A DNA stretch of 64,000 bases, taken from the NCBI GenBank assembly GCA_012838865.1, contig DUOK01000026.1, forward strand, positions 1 through 64,000. Reading direction: 5' to 3'. Below the pieces are notes generated by a model. The model ran no database searches and had not been told where the DNA came from. It saw nothing but the letters and a program-made list of their open reading frames with translations. A program made the translations under genes and the position numbers. This document shows positions 31,315 to 41,817 of the stretch, piece after piece (within the stretch, counting starts at the first letter, position 1; the number at the start of each line of letters is the position of its first letter). The stretch is from Bacteroidales bacterium (GTDB lineage: Bacteria; Bacteroidota; Bacteroidia; Bacteroidales; Marinilabiliaceae).

Positions 31315-33174
31315 CTACCAGAAATAGGCGTAAAGCGCTACAATAATTATTACAATACCCATGGCACCGACTGCAAACTTGCCGTCGGTAGCAAAAATTT
31401 CGGGTTGAAAATCATAAGCCTTATCGTCCTGCTTATCGCTGTTGGCATTCGTATACAAAATAATAGACAGGAAGGTCAACAAAGCCGAGAACATGAAGAT
31501 GGAATCGAAACCAAGGTTCAACAAATTAAAATCGAACAAGGGCGTACCCCAAATCAAACCGGCCACAAAAGTCACGCCAGCCAAAACTGCGAAGAAGAGA
31601 CCGCCACGTTGCTGCATCTTACGATTGGCATCGGACAGGGGCTTGGCCGGCACCTTGTGCTTATCGGTCAGCACCAAAATAATGGCCAGGGCGATCAGTA
31701 CAATACAAACATAGCCCATGCGGATAATGAAAGGCAGATCGGGCAAGGCAATCTTCATAATGATGCCGGCCGGAATGGTTGCGATGGTGGTCCACAAGGC
31801 CGCACGATTGGTCGCCCGCTTCCACAACAGACCCATACCAAAGACCACAACCACACCCGGATAAATAAAGCCGGTGTATTCCTGAATGTACTGGAAGGCC
31901 TGATCGAGGCCACCCAACAGGGGCTTAGCCGTAATAATGGCAATAACCAAAGCCACAAAAGCAGTGATACGACCCACCTTCACCAGTTGCCTTTCTGAGG
32001 CATTCTTATTCATCATATCCTTATAGATATCAAGAGTGAAAATGGTTGAAGTGGAGTTCAACATAGAAGCCAAAGAGGAAACCACTGCAGCAACCAGGGC
32101 AGCAAAGGCCAGACCACGGATACCGGCCGGAGCAAAGTTTCTAAGCAACCAAGGGTAGGCATCATCGGCCACCTGAATGGTACCATGGAGTCCGCTCACC
32201 GTATGCTGCAAGTCGGGATGGTTGAACAACACATAGGCAGTAATCCCGGGAATGATAACAATGATGGGGATCAAAATCTTCAGATAAGCACCAAAGATCA
32301 ATCCCTTCTTGGCTTCCTTCAGGTTCTTAGCGGCCAGTCCCTTTTGAATGATGTATTGGTTAAAGCCCCAGTAACCCAGGTTGGTCAACCACATGGCACC
32401 AAAAATAACCGCCAGTCCCGGCAGGTCCTTAAACACAGTTTCGTTGAGGTCACGATCAATGATCATGTTAAAATGCAAATCCTCAGGCACCTCACGCACC
32501 TTTTGCAAAATGGTCACAAAGCCCTGAATGGCTCCGCCAGCATCGCCACCCACAGCATCCAGCGCAAACCATGCCGTGATGAGTCCGCCACCTACCAGGA
32601 AAACCACCTGAATCACATCGGTCCAGGCTACCGCCTTCAAACCGCCGTAGATGGAGTAAACGCCGGAGAAAAGAAGCAGGGCCGGCACGCCGTATTCTTT
32701 GGGAAAACCAAGAATCTGTTCCATGGCCAAAGCACCCAGCCAGGCCACAGAGGTCAGGTTTACAAAGACATAAACCAAGAGCCAGAAAAAAGAAAAGAAG
32801 AAACTCACCCCCTTGCCGTAACGTTCTTTGGCGAACTGAGGCATGGTGTAAATCTTTTTATCGATCATCTGCGGCAACAAATACTTGGCTACCAGTATCA
32901 GGGTAATGGCTGCAATCCACTCATAAGCAGCAATACCTAATCCAATACGGAAGCCGGAACCCGACATACCGATGAAGTGTTCGGCCGAAATATTCGCGGC
33001 AATAAGAGAAGCACCGATGGCCCACCAAGCAAGCTTACCACCAGCCAAAAAGTAATCCTTAGAGTTCTTTTCCTCTCCCTTTTTTGTTCTCGAAAGCCAC
33101 AACCCCAGGGACATGATGACCAGGGCATAAGCCACAAAGATCATATAGTCGAGGGTCGTAAATCCTGCATTCAT
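31315..33174 (-). CDS. Sodium:solute symporter (SLC5/SSF family), putative arabinose transporter
   Basis: DYFLAGGKLAWWAIGASLIAANISAEHFIGMSGSGF; 12+ TM; inside ara cluster. Confidence 0.9.
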   Translation of the reverse strand: MNAGFTTLDYMIFVAYALVIMSLGLWLSRTKKGEEKNSKDYFLAGGKLAWWAIGASLIAANISAEHFIGMSGSGFRIGLGIAAYEWIAAITLILVAKYLLPQMIDKKIYTMPQFAKERYGKGVSFFFSFFWLLVYVFVNLTSVAWLGALAMEQILGFPKEYGVPALLLFSGVYSIYGGLKAVAWTDVIQVVFLVGGGLITAWFALDAVGGDAGGAIQGFVTILQKVREVPEDLHFNMIIDRDLNETVFKDLPGLAVIFGAMWLTNLGYWGFNQYIIQKGLAAKNLKEAKKGLIFGAYLKILIPIIVIIPGITAYVLFNHPDLQHTVSGLHGTIQVADDAYPWLLRNFAPAGIRGLAFAALVAAVVSSLASMLNSTSTIFTLDIYKDMMNKNASERQLVKVGRITAFVALVIAIITAKPLLGGLDQAFQYIQEYTGFIYPGVVVVFGMGLLWKRATNRAALWTTIATIPAGIIMKIALPDLPFIIRMGYVCIVLIALAIILVLTDKHKVPAKPLSDANRKMQQRGGLFFAVLAGVTFVAGLIWGTPLFDFNLLNLGFDSIFMFSALLTFLSIILYTNANSDKQDDKAYDFQPEIFATDGKFAVGAMGIVIIIVALYAYFW

Positions 33175-33205
33175 AGTTTAATGTTTAGTGGTGAATATTA
33201 AAACA

Positions 33206-33243
33206 AAAGGCAAGCAGTTAGTTACAACCGCCTGCCTTTTTAT
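33206..33243 (-). terminator. Hairpin downstream of araA
   Basis: AAAAGGCAAGC...GCCTGCCTTTTT inverted repeat. Confidence 0.65.
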
Positions 33244-33248
33244 AAATT

Positions 33249-34745
33249 TTAGAAGCCTTTATTTAAATGGTAGTACACATCGTTGAAGCGGAGTTCCTTT
33301 TTAAACTCCGGAATGGTGGTCTTCTCGTCAATCAACAAGAACTCAATTCCTGCCATCTCCGCAAAGTCCTCCAGATACTCTGCCGTGAGGTCGTAAGAGA
33401 AGCTGGTATGGTGCGTTCCACCGGCCAGAATCCATGCCGCAGCCCCCACTTCAAAATTAGGCTGCGGAATCCACAGCGCACTGGCCACCGGCAACTTGGG
33501 CAGCGGCTTGGAGTCGATGCAATCCACAACGTTGACAATCATGCGGAAGCGACTGCCCATGTCCACCACGGTGGCTGCAACACCCTGTCCGGGCTTACTG
33601 GTAAATACCAAACGCGCGGGATCGTTTTTGCCACCAATACCCAGGGGATGCACCTCCAGGCGGGGTTTCTCAGCGGCGATAAGGGGACAAACCTCCAACA
33701 TGTGCGCTTGCAAAATTGCGCTCTTCTCTCCATCGAAGTGCAGCGTATAATCTTCTAAGAAACTACAACCCTTGGGCATACCGTAACCCATTACCCACAT
33801 GGCACGGTAAAGCGCCGCGGTCTTCCAGTCGCCTTCGGCACCAAAACCGTAACCATCGGCCATCAGGCGCTGCGAAGCGAGACCGGGCAACTGGTCCACA
33901 CCGGCCAGGTCGTCAAAATTGGTGGTAAAGGCCTTGGCGCCTTTTTCCTCCAGGAAGCGACGCAGGGCAATTTCAATACGTGCAGCATGCTCTACCTGTC
34001 CACGGAAAGCACCACCTGCCTTACAATTGTCTGCAAAATCGTAGTCCGACTCATATTGCTTGACCAAAGCAGCCACCTCGTCAGCGCTCACTTTATCCTG
34101 AACGGCTACCAAATCGGCAATGGGAAAATAATCTACGTGGTAACCCAGCTGCAACTCGGCATCTACCTTGTCGCCATCGGTTACAGCCACATTGTTCATT
34201 TGGTCACCAAAGCGAATGATGCGCAAATCCTGAGCATCTGCCCAGGCAGCTGCCACGCGCATCCATACAGAGATGCGCTCCTGCGCTTTGGGATCCTGCC
34301 AATGCCCTACCACCACTTTGCGCGGGCGACGCATACGGGCGGTGATGTGACCAAATTCACGGTCGCCATGTGCACTTTGATTCAGGTTCATGAAATCCAT
34401 ATCGATCTCATTCCAGGGAATCTCCTTGTTGAACTGGGTATGGAAATGCATCAAAGGCTTACGGAGTTCCTGCAGACCATGAATCCACATTTTTGCAGGC
34501 GAAAAAGTATGCATCCAGGTAATGATGCCGATACATTTGTCGTCGTTGTTGGCCGCCTTCATCGTAGCGGTAACTTCCTTGGCCGAATTAACCGTACCTT
34601 TATAAACCACTTTAACCGGAAGATTTCCGGAGGCATTCAAGCCGGCCACCATTTCATTGGAATGACCATCTACTGCAACCACTGCGTCGCCACCATAAAG
34701 TAGCTGAGCACCGGTAACAAACCAAACTTCATAATTTTCAAACAT
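33249..34745 (-). CDS. araA: L-arabinose isomerase
   Basis: EVWFVTGAQLLYG; GIITWMHTFSPAKMWI; HFHTQFNKEIPW. Confidence 0.97.
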   Translation of the reverse strand: MFENYEVWFVTGAQLLYGGDAVVAVDGHSNEMVAGLNASGNLPVKVVYKGTVNSAKEVTATMKAANNDDKCIGIITWMHTFSPAKMWIHGLQELRKPLMHFHTQFNKEIPWNEIDMDFMNLNQSAHGDREFGHITARMRRPRKVVVGHWQDPKAQERISVWMRVAAAWADAQDLRIIRFGDQMNNVAVTDGDKVDAELQLGYHVDYFPIADLVAVQDKVSADEVAALVKQYESDYDFADNCKAGGAFRGQVEHAARIEIALRRFLEEKGAKAFTTNFDDLAGVDQLPGLASQRLMADGYGFGAEGDWKTAALYRAMWVMGYGMPKGCSFLEDYTLHFDGEKSAILQAHMLEVCPLIAAEKPRLEVHPLGIGGKNDPARLVFTSKPGQGVAATVVDMGSRFRMIVNVVDCIDSKPLPKLPVASALWIPQPNFEVGAAAWILAGGTHHTSFSYDLTAEYLEDFAEMAGIEFLLIDEKTTIPEFKKELRFNDVYYHLNKGF

Positions 34746-34870
34746 AATGCTAAATTTTTAAGGGGCTCAAACCGAGCAACTCACACCCATTAAAGGCCGC
34801 CCGGCGTCTGCAAATTTCAAACTATCGTTGGTGTATAAAATCAATATTCCTTTCTTTGGGAAGAGGGCCA

Positions 34871-34893
34871 TAAAAGTACTGATTACTTTTATT
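34871..34893. promoter_or_regulatory. Candidate operator palindrome in araA leader
   Basis: ATAAAAGTA-CTGAT-TACTTTTAT perfect 9-bp arms just downstream of the putative araA promoter. Confidence 0.5.
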
Positions 34894-34905
34894 AAAACAA
34901 AAATC

Positions 34906-34913
34906 AAAGTTAA
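34906..34913 (-). promoter_or_regulatory. Putative -7 element of araA
   Basis: Minus strand TAACTTTG (TAnnTTTG) with TTTG about 16 nt upstream. Confidence 0.45.
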
Positions 34914-35278
34914 AAAACGAATGTAAAACAAAAAACAATACGGCCTGATAAATAACATCTGCAAAGGAAATATTAATCCTCAGCAAACAAAGCGCTTAGG
35001 CGGCACCATTCCCAACCGGTACGTCCCCTGCACGAAGGACAAAGCAACAAGCACCTGTTTCTCAAAAGTACAATATAAAAACCGGGCAAAGGGGGATTCT
35101 TCGTTAAAAATGGCGGATTATTAACTCCCTTTCAACCCTAACAAGCCGGTGTTTTAAAGGCCCTTAACAGGACTGTTCATAAATCAATTATTTTCGTTTT
35201 GTGCTTTTCGCTATATTTGGGAGGTTTTTCTAAAACCGCCTCCCACCCACACAACAACGGCAACAATTGTAGCGAACT

Positions 35279-37111
35279 ATGATTCAGAACTATTCAGAAG
35301 ACTCCATTCAAACGCTCGACTGGAAAGAGCACATTCGCAGGCGCCCCGGTATGTACATTGGTAAATTGGGCGACGGCACCTACGGCGACGACGGCATCTA
35401 TGTCCTTTTAAAGGAGGTCATGGACAACTCGATCGACGAATACATGATGGGCTTCGGAAAAAAAATTGAAGTCCGTATAGACGAAAACCGGGTGAGTGTG
35501 CGCGATTATGGCCGTGGTATTCCGCTGGGCAAGGTGGTGGATGTGGTCTCCAAAATGAACACGGGCGCCAAGTACGACAGTAAGGCTTTTAAAAAATCGG
35601 TGGGACTCAATGGTGTTGGGGTGAAGGCGGTAAATGCCTTGTCGGTCAACTTTAAGGTGCAGGCCTTTCGCGAAGGGGAAACCAAGCTGGTGAGCTTTTC
35701 GCGCGGGGAGCTGGTGGCCGAAAACCCGATAGAATCGACCCAGGCCCCCAACGGCACCCTCATCGAGTTTTGGCCCGACGACACCATCTTCGATGCCTTT
35801 ACCTTTAAGGACGAATTCATTGAGGACCTGCTTAAGAATTACACCTACCTGAATGCCGGTCTGGCCATCCATTTCAACGGCCGCGTTTTTCAATCGAAGC
35901 GGGGACTGCTCGATTTGCTGGAGGAGAACATGACCGAGCCGGGTCTTTATGCGCCCATTCAACTCAAGGACGACGATTTGGAGATTGCCTTGACCCACAC
36001 CAACCAGTACGGCGAGGAGTACTATACCTTTGTCAACGGCCAGCACACTACCCAGGGCGGCACGCACCTGATTGCTTTTCGCGAATCGGTGGTCAGGACC
36101 ATCCGCGAGTTTTACAACAAAAACTTTGATGTGGCCGATATTCGTCAGGGCATTGTGGCCGCCGTCAGCATCAAAATTGAGGAGCCGGTATTTGAATCAC
36201 AGACCAAAACCAAGCTGGGCTCTAAGGACATGGGGCCCGACGGCACTTCGGTGCGCAATTACATCGGCGATTTTTTAAAACAACAACTCGACAATTATCT
36301 GCACCGCCATGCCGAAATTGCGGAGATAATGCACAAGAAAATTCTGGAGTCGGAAAAGGAACGCAAAGCCATTTCGGGCATTCAGAAACTGGCCCGGGAA
36401 AGGGCCAAAAAGGTGAGTCTGCACAACAAAAAGTTGCGCGACTGCCGGGTGCATTACAACTCCAATGCCGAGCGCAAAATGGAAACCATGATTTTCATTA
36501 CCGAGGGCGACTCGGCCAGCGGTTCCATCACCAAGGCCAGGGATGTGGCGACCCAGGCGGTATTCTCACTCAAGGGAAAGCCCCTGAACTCTTACGGCCT
36601 GAGCCGTAAGATTGTATATGAAAACGAGGAATTCAATCTCTTGCAGGCGGCCCTCAATATTGAAGAGGGCATCGAAGCCCTGCGCTACAACCACGTCATC
36701 ATAGCCACCGATGCCGACGTGGACGGCATGCACATCCGCCTGCTGCTGATCACCTTCTTTTTGCAGTTTTTTCCGGAACTGATCAAAAACGGACACCTCT
36801 ACATTTTGCAAACGCCCTTATTTAGGGTACGCAACAAAAAGGAGACCCGTTATTGCTACTCAGAGGAGGAGCGTCTGCAGGCCCTGAAAGCCCTGGGAGC
36901 CAATCCGGAGATCACCCGATTTAAGGGTTTGGGAGAGATTTCTCCCGATGAGTTCAGCGCCTTTATCAACAAGGACATCCGGCTGGACCGGGTGCGGATG
37001 AAGAAGGACGATGCGGCCAAAGAATTGCTCGACTTTTACATGGGCAAGAACACCCCCGACCGCCAGAACTTCATCATCGACAACCTGATTGTGGACGAAG
37101 AAATGTTGTAG
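35279..37111 (+). CDS. parE: DNA topoisomerase IV subunit B
   Basis: GHKL motifs (RRPGMYIG..., [16 protein letters not shown]), [20 protein letters not shown]; followed by parC. Confidence 0.92.
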   Translation: MIQNYSEDSIQTLDWKEHIRRRPGMYIGKLGDGTYGDDGIYVLLKEVMDNSIDEYMMGFGKKIEVRIDENRVSVRDYGRGIPLGKVVDVVSKMNTGAKYDSKAFKKSVGLNGVGVKAVNALSVNFKVQAFREGETKLVSFSRGELVAENPIESTQAPNGTLIEFWPDDTIFDAFTFKDEFIEDLLKNYTYLNAGLAIHFNGRVFQSKRGLLDLLEENMTEPGLYAPIQLKDDDLEIALTHTNQYGEEYYTFVNGQHTTQGGTHLIAFRESVVRTIREFYNKNFDVADIRQGIVAAVSIKIEEPVFESQTKTKLGSKDMGPDGTSVRNYIGDFLKQQLDNYLHRHAEIAEIMHKKILESEKERKAISGIQKLARERAKKVSLHNKKLRDCRVHYNSNAERKMETMIFITEGDSASGSITKARDVATQAVFSLKGKPLNSYGLSRKIVYENEEFNLLQAALNIEEGIEALRYNHVIIATDADVDGMHIRLLLITFFLQFFPELIKNGHLYILQTPLFRVRNKKETRYCYSEEERLQALKALGANPEITRFKGLGEISPDEFSAFINKDIRLDRVRMKKDDAAKELLDFYMGKNTPDRQNFIIDNLIVDEEML

Positions 37112-37133
37112 GCGAAAAAAGGAAAAGAGACTT

Positions 37134-39746
37134 ATGGACAAAGACGATATGCTGGACGAAAACAAGGCCTTACAACCCAAGCCGGACGAAGGGTCGTCCC
37201 CCGAAGATGCGCCGGTGATTACCCCGCTGCAGGGGATGTACCGCGAGTGGTTTCTCGACTATGCTTCCTATGTGATACTGGAGCGGGCCGTACCCCACAT
37301 CAACGACGGACTGAAACCGGTGCAGCGCAGGATTTTGCACGCCATGAAGCGGCTCGACGACGGCCGCTACAATAAAGTGGCCAACATCATTGGTCACACC
37401 ATGCAGTTTCACCCCCACGGTGACGCCTCCATCGGAGATGCCCTGGTGCAGCTGGGACAAAAAGATCTGCTGATCGACACCCAGGGAAACTGGGGAAACA
37501 TCTTTACGGGCGATGGCAGTGCGGCGCCCCGTTACATAGAGGCACGCCTGACCAAGTTTGCCCAGGAGGTCGTTTTCAATCCCAAAACCACGGAGTGGAA
37601 ACCCTCGTACGACGGCCGCAACAAGGAACCCATTACCCTGCCGGTAAAATTCCCCCTGCTGCTGGCTCAAGGCGTGGAGGGGATTGCGGTGGGACTGGCT
37701 TCCAAGATTTTGCCGCACAACATTCAGGAGTTGATCGATGCCTCCATTGCCCACCTTAAGGGCGAAGGCTTTGAATTGTATCCCGACTTCCCCACCGGAG
37801 GCATGTTGGATGTTTCGCGTTACAACGACGGCCTGCGGGGGGGACAGATAAAAGTACGGGCCAAAATCTCCAAGCTGGATGCCCGCACCCTGGTGATATC
37901 CGACATCCCCTTCAGCAAAAACACCACCTCGCTGATTGAGTCCATACTCAAGGCCGTAGAGAAGGGGAAGATCAAAATCCGAAAAATAGACGACAACACG
38001 GCCCAGAATGTAGAGATTCAGGTGCATTTGCCGGCTGGAGCTTCGCCCGACAAGACCATAGACGCCCTCTACGCCTTTACCGACTGTGAGTTGTCGCTGT
38101 CGCCCAACGCCTGCGTGATTCGCGACAACAAGCCTTGCTTTATAGGTGTTTCGGAGATTTTAAGGGCCAACACCGATCATACGGTGCACCTGCTCACCCG
38201 CGAGCTGGAAATCCGTCGCGATGAGCTGGAAGAGGCCTGGCACTACGCCTCCCTGGAGAAAATATTCATCGAGAATAAGATTTACCAGCGCATTGAAGAA
38301 TGTGAGACTTTTGAAGCCATTATTCAGACGATTGATCACGGACTGGAGCCCTTTAAGCCGAAATTGAAGCGGGAGGTAACCCGCGACGACATCATCCGGC
38401 TCACCGAAATCAAAATCAAGCGGATTTCGCGTTTCGATGCCAAAAAGGCCGATGAATACATGGCGGCCATCGAGGAAGAACTGGAGCAGGTAGCCTACAA
38501 CCTGGAGCACATCATCCCCTACTCCATCGACTATTTTAAGCGCTTAAAGAAGGGCTACGCCAGTAGGTTTCCGCGTAAAACAGAACTGCGCAGCTTCGAA
38601 AGCATTGAAGCCAGCAAGGTGGTGGTCAAAAACGAGAAACTGTACATCAACCGCGAGGAAGGCTTCATCGGGACGGCCCTGCGCAAGGACGAGTACCTTT
38701 GCGACTGTTCCGACATCGACGACCTCATCCTCTTTTATAAGGACGGGCGCTACATCATTACCCGCGTTCAGGAAAAAGCCTTTGTGGGTAAGGACATCAT
38801 CCATGCCGCCGTATTTAAGAGAAACGACGAGCGCACCATTTACAATGTGGCTTACAGGGACGGGAAGCACGGCGCGGCCTATGTGAAGCGTTTTGCCGTT
38901 ACCGGCATAACGCGCGACAAGGAATACAACCTGACCAAAGGAACCGAGGGCTCACAAATCCTGTATTTCAGTGCCAACCCCAATGGGGAAGCGGAAATCG
39001 TAAAAGTAACCCTTCGCCCCAGAGCAAGAATCCGCAATCCGATTTTCGATTTCGACATGGGCCAGTTGCTGGTAAAAGGTCGCGGTGCCCAGGGCAATAT
39101 CCTCTCTAAGCACGAAGTCCAAAAGGTGGTGCTCAAGCGCAAAGGCGAATCGACCCTGGGCGGCCGAAAAATCTGGTTCGAACCCGAAACCCTCCGCCTC
39201 AACGTGGACGGGCGTGGCAACTATCTGGGCGAATTTCATGGCGACGAGCAAATCCTGGTGATGACGCGCGACGGGCAGTTTTACCAAACCAGTTTCGACT
39301 TAAGCAACCACTACGAAGACCACATTCTGGTGATCGAAAAATACCGGCCCGACACCGTTTGGTCGGCCGTTTATTACGACGCCGAGCAAAAGTTCTACTA
39401 CATCAAACGCTTCCAGGTCGAACCGGTACGCCAGGCCCAGCGTTTCATCGGCGGCCATCCCAAATCGCACCTGGTACGTCTGACCAAGGTGGACTATCCC
39501 CGCCTCGAAATCAAATTTGGGGGAGAGGATAAGGAAAGGGAAAAGGAAATTGTAGAGGTGGCCGAGTTTATTGGTGTTAAAGGATTCAAAGCCAGAGGTA
39601 AGCGCCTGACCACCTACCAGGTTTCAAAGGTCAATGAACTGGAGCCGCTGATTCAGCCCGAACCAAGCAGGGAGGAAGAGCAGGAAAATGGGAACGACCC
39701 GGAGGACGGAGAAGCAAACGATGGCCAGATGTCCATTTTTGATTAA
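37134..39746 (+). CDS. parC: DNA topoisomerase IV subunit A
   Basis: SYVILERAVPHINDGLKPVQRRILHAM; HGDASIGDALVQ; APRYIEARLTKFA. Confidence 0.93.
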   Translation: MDKDDMLDENKALQPKPDEGSSPEDAPVITPLQGMYREWFLDYASYVILERAVPHINDGLKPVQRRILHAMKRLDDGRYNKVANIIGHTMQFHPHGDASIGDALVQLGQKDLLIDTQGNWGNIFTGDGSAAPRYIEARLTKFAQEVVFNPKTTEWKPSYDGRNKEPITLPVKFPLLLAQGVEGIAVGLASKILPHNIQELIDASIAHLKGEGFELYPDFPTGGMLDVSRYNDGLRGGQIKVRAKISKLDARTLVISDIPFSKNTTSLIESILKAVEKGKIKIRKIDDNTAQNVEIQVHLPAGASPDKTIDALYAFTDCELSLSPNACVIRDNKPCFIGVSEILRANTDHTVHLLTRELEIRRDELEEAWHYASLEKIFIENKIYQRIEECETFEAIIQTIDHGLEPFKPKLKREVTRDDIIRLTEIKIKRISRFDAKKADEYMAAIEEELEQVAYNLEHIIPYSIDYFKRLKKGYASRFPRKTELRSFESIEASKVVVKNEKLYINREEGFIGTALRKDEYLCDCSDIDDLILFYKDGRYIITRVQEKAFVGKDIIHAAVFKRNDERTIYNVAYRDGKHGAAYVKRFAVTGITRDKEYNLTKGTEGSQILYFSANPNGEAEIVKVTLRPRARIRNPIFDFDMGQLLVKGRGAQGNILSKHEVQKVVLKRKGESTLGGRKIWFEPETLRLNVDGRGNYLGEFHGDEQILVMTRDGQFYQTSFDLSNHYEDHILVIEKYRPDTVWSAVYYDAEQKFYYIKRFQVEPVRQAQRFIGGHPKSHLVRLTKVDYPRLEIKFGGEDKEREKEIVEVAEFIGVKGFKARGKRLTTYQVSKVNELEPLIQPEPSREEEQENGNDPEDGEANDGQMSIFD

Positions 39747-39755
39747 GTGCAGCGG

Positions 39756-40280
39756 ATGGTAAACAGCGTATTTTTAACCGGATTCATGGGCAGTGGAAAA
39801 ACCACGGTGGGACAAATGCTGGCGCGTGCGCTCCAGTGGCGCTTCATCGACCTGGACCACTATATTGAACAAAGCCAGGGCAAATCAATAACTGCCCTCT
39901 TTGACGAGATAGGGGAAGCCGGTTTTCGCTTGCTGGAGCACGAAGCCCTGAAGGAAGTCGCAGCACTCAAGCGGGTGGTTGTCTCCACCGGAGGCGGGGC
40001 ACCCTGTTTCCACAAAAACATGCAACTTATGCGCAGCAAAGGCCTCACCATCTACCTTCAACTGAGTCCCGAAGTGCTTTACGAACGCCTGCTGCCTGCC
40101 CGCAAAAGCCGCCCCCTGCTGGCCGGGAAGTCGGACGAGGAATTACTCGATTTTATCCGCCAAAAACTGGCCGAACGGGAGGATTACTACAAACAAGCCG
40201 CCGTTCATGCCGATGCTACGGCCGTTGGAGTAGCCCCCTACCTCAACATCATTGAACGCTACAACCAATTGGAAGGATGA
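39756..40280 (+). CDS. aroK: Shikimate kinase
   Basis: VFLTGFMGSGKTTVGQMLARAL; FIDLDHYIEQ; VVSTGGGAPC. Confidence 0.93.
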   Translation: MVNSVFLTGFMGSGKTTVGQMLARALQWRFIDLDHYIEQSQGKSITALFDEIGEAGFRLLEHEALKEVAALKRVVVSTGGGAPCFHKNMQLMRSKGLTIYLQLSPEVLYERLLPARKSRPLLAGKSDEELLDFIRQKLAEREDYYKQAAVHADATAVGVAPYLNIIERYNQLEG

Positions 40281-40293
40281 GCTGCTCCGGAAG

Positions 40294-40335
40294 CAAGCAA
40301 AAAGCCGGAGGCCCCTGCCCCCGGCTTTTTGCTTG
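40294..40335. terminator. Bidirectional terminator between aroK and the downstream minus-strand gene
   Basis: CAAGCAAAAAGCCGG...CCGGCTTTTTGCTTG perfect 15-bp stem. Confidence 0.85.
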
Positions 40336-40360
40336 TTGCGCTGCCAGTCTATCCCAATCT

Positions 40361-40960
40361 CTAAAAATTCAACACAATATTAAAAGCGGCGCGCGGACGA
40401 GCTGGCGCCGGCACCATCACATAACCATACTCCACCGGCAGGAAAAAATAACCGTTGTAATAAGGGTAACGATGCCCGTTGTACACCCTGACCTGATAGC
40501 GAGCCGGCAAATAGCGTACACGCGTATAAGGCGCGTCGACCACTACATAGCCTCTGCCCGGATGGTAACGGTAAAAGCGGTGGTTGGCATGGTAATAATC
40601 GTGCCCCCTGTGGTGAAAGCGATTCACTCTTTGAGTGGGCAGGTGCCGATGGTAGACCGGAGACCTGTGGTGCTGCGCAGGAGCATGATGGACCCTTGCC
40701 TTGTTCTGTGGACGCTGATGTTGTGGACCTTGATACTCCCGACGCTGATGTTGTGGTCGCTGATGATCCCGACGTTGATGCTCCGGTCTGCGGGCCTGGG
40801 GACGGTTATCCGGCTTACTGTGCCTTACGGCAGGCTGTTCTTTCTTGTTTTCCGGTCGCTGATGGCGGTCGCGCTGTGTAGCTTGGCCATAAGCCGTCGC
40901 ACCAATCAATAAAACAATAACCAGGGCGACAAAGCTGCGAATATAGGCTGAAGTTTTCAT
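40361..40960 (-). CDS. Secreted His/Arg/Gln-rich repeat protein of unknown function
   Basis: Signal-like N-terminus (SFVALVIVLLIGATAYGQA); RPEHQRRDHQRPQHQRREYQGPQHQRPQNK repeats; aromatic/Tyr-rich C-terminus. Confidence 0.7.
   Translation of the reverse strand: MKTSAYIRSFVALVIVLLIGATAYGQATQRDRHQRPENKKEQPAVRHSKPDNRPQARRPEHQRRDHQRPQHQRREYQGPQHQRPQNKARVHHAPAQHHRSPVYHRHLPTQRVNRFHHRGHDYYHANHRFYRYHPGRGYVVVDAPYTRVRYLPARYQVRVYNGHRYPYYNGYFFLPVEYGYVMVPAPARPRAAFNIVLNF
40696..40800. repeat. 15-bp (30-bp higher-order) tandem repeat inside the His-rich protein gene
   Basis: gacgctgatgttgtg/gaccttgatactccc/gacgctgatgttgtg/gtcgctgatgatccc/gacgttgatgctccg. Confidence 0.85.
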
Positions 40961-41112
40961 GGCTTTTCAGTTTTGGTAAAACACTCCGTGAACAAAACCG
41001 GTTTGAACGATACAATCCAAAACACGTGCCATAAATTTAAAGCGGCTGTTATGCCTTATTTTTAAAAGCTTTCACTATTTTTAAAGCGCCCAAGAAAAAG
41101 CAAAACAATAAG

Positions 41113-41817
41113 ATGCATCAGACACCCGACCAGCACAAAAGCGAAGTTACCCGCATACGTGCCTATGAAAAAGAAATTGCCCGCCTCAAGGCGGTCTCTG
41201 CGCGTCAATCGCAAAAATACAGTCGCCTCAAGAAATTCAGTTTCTTTCTATTGATTTTCTTCCTGGTCCTTCTGGTCATGATGGCCTTCTACGGCCTGCT
41301 CAGCTGGCCCTCCGGGGGGCAGCAGACAGCCGACCCCGTCCTGACTGCACCAAAAGCCGACAGCCTCACCTTGCCCGCCGACACAACCGACACCTCTGGC
41401 GAAAGCCATCTCTCGCACCTTCACGATGAAGAATGGCTGGCCTTTCCCATCCCCGAAAACGGCATTCTTTTCCAGGTTCAGATAGGCGCTTTCACAGGCA
41501 TAGACCTGCAACCCTTTGCCCTCAACATGCTTTCCCTTCGACAATATCATTACGAAAACATCAATCAATTTACAGCAGGCCTTTTTGTGGACTTCGAAAG
41601 CGCAAGAAGTTTCAGGGACCTATTGCAACAAATGGGCTTTACAGATGCCTATGTAACAGCCACCCTCCATGGCAAGCGCATTGCCGCCCATGAGGCCCGC
41701 AAGCTTAAAGCAGCTGCTCCGGAAAACACCCCCAAACCTGAAGCACTGCAGTCCCCCCAGGCCACGGAACAGCAGGCAACCGACAGCGTCTTCATGCAGG
41801 AAGTCTCCCTGCCCTAG
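41113..41817 (+). CDS. Single-TM coiled-coil protein with SPOR-like C-terminal domain
   Basis: Coiled-coil + TM (FFLLIFFLVLLVMMAFYGLL) + GILFQVQIGAFTGIDL...ARSFRDLLQQMGFTDAYV. Confidence 0.65.
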   Translation: MHQTPDQHKSEVTRIRAYEKEIARLKAVSARQSQKYSRLKKFSFFLLIFFLVLLVMMAFYGLLSWPSGGQQTADPVLTAPKADSLTLPADTTDTSGESHLSHLHDEEWLAFPIPENGILFQVQIGAFTGIDLQPFALNMLSLRQYHYENINQFTAGLFVDFESARSFRDLLQQMGFTDAYVTATLHGKRIAAHEARKLKAAAPENTPKPEALQSPQATEQQATDSVFMQEVSLP

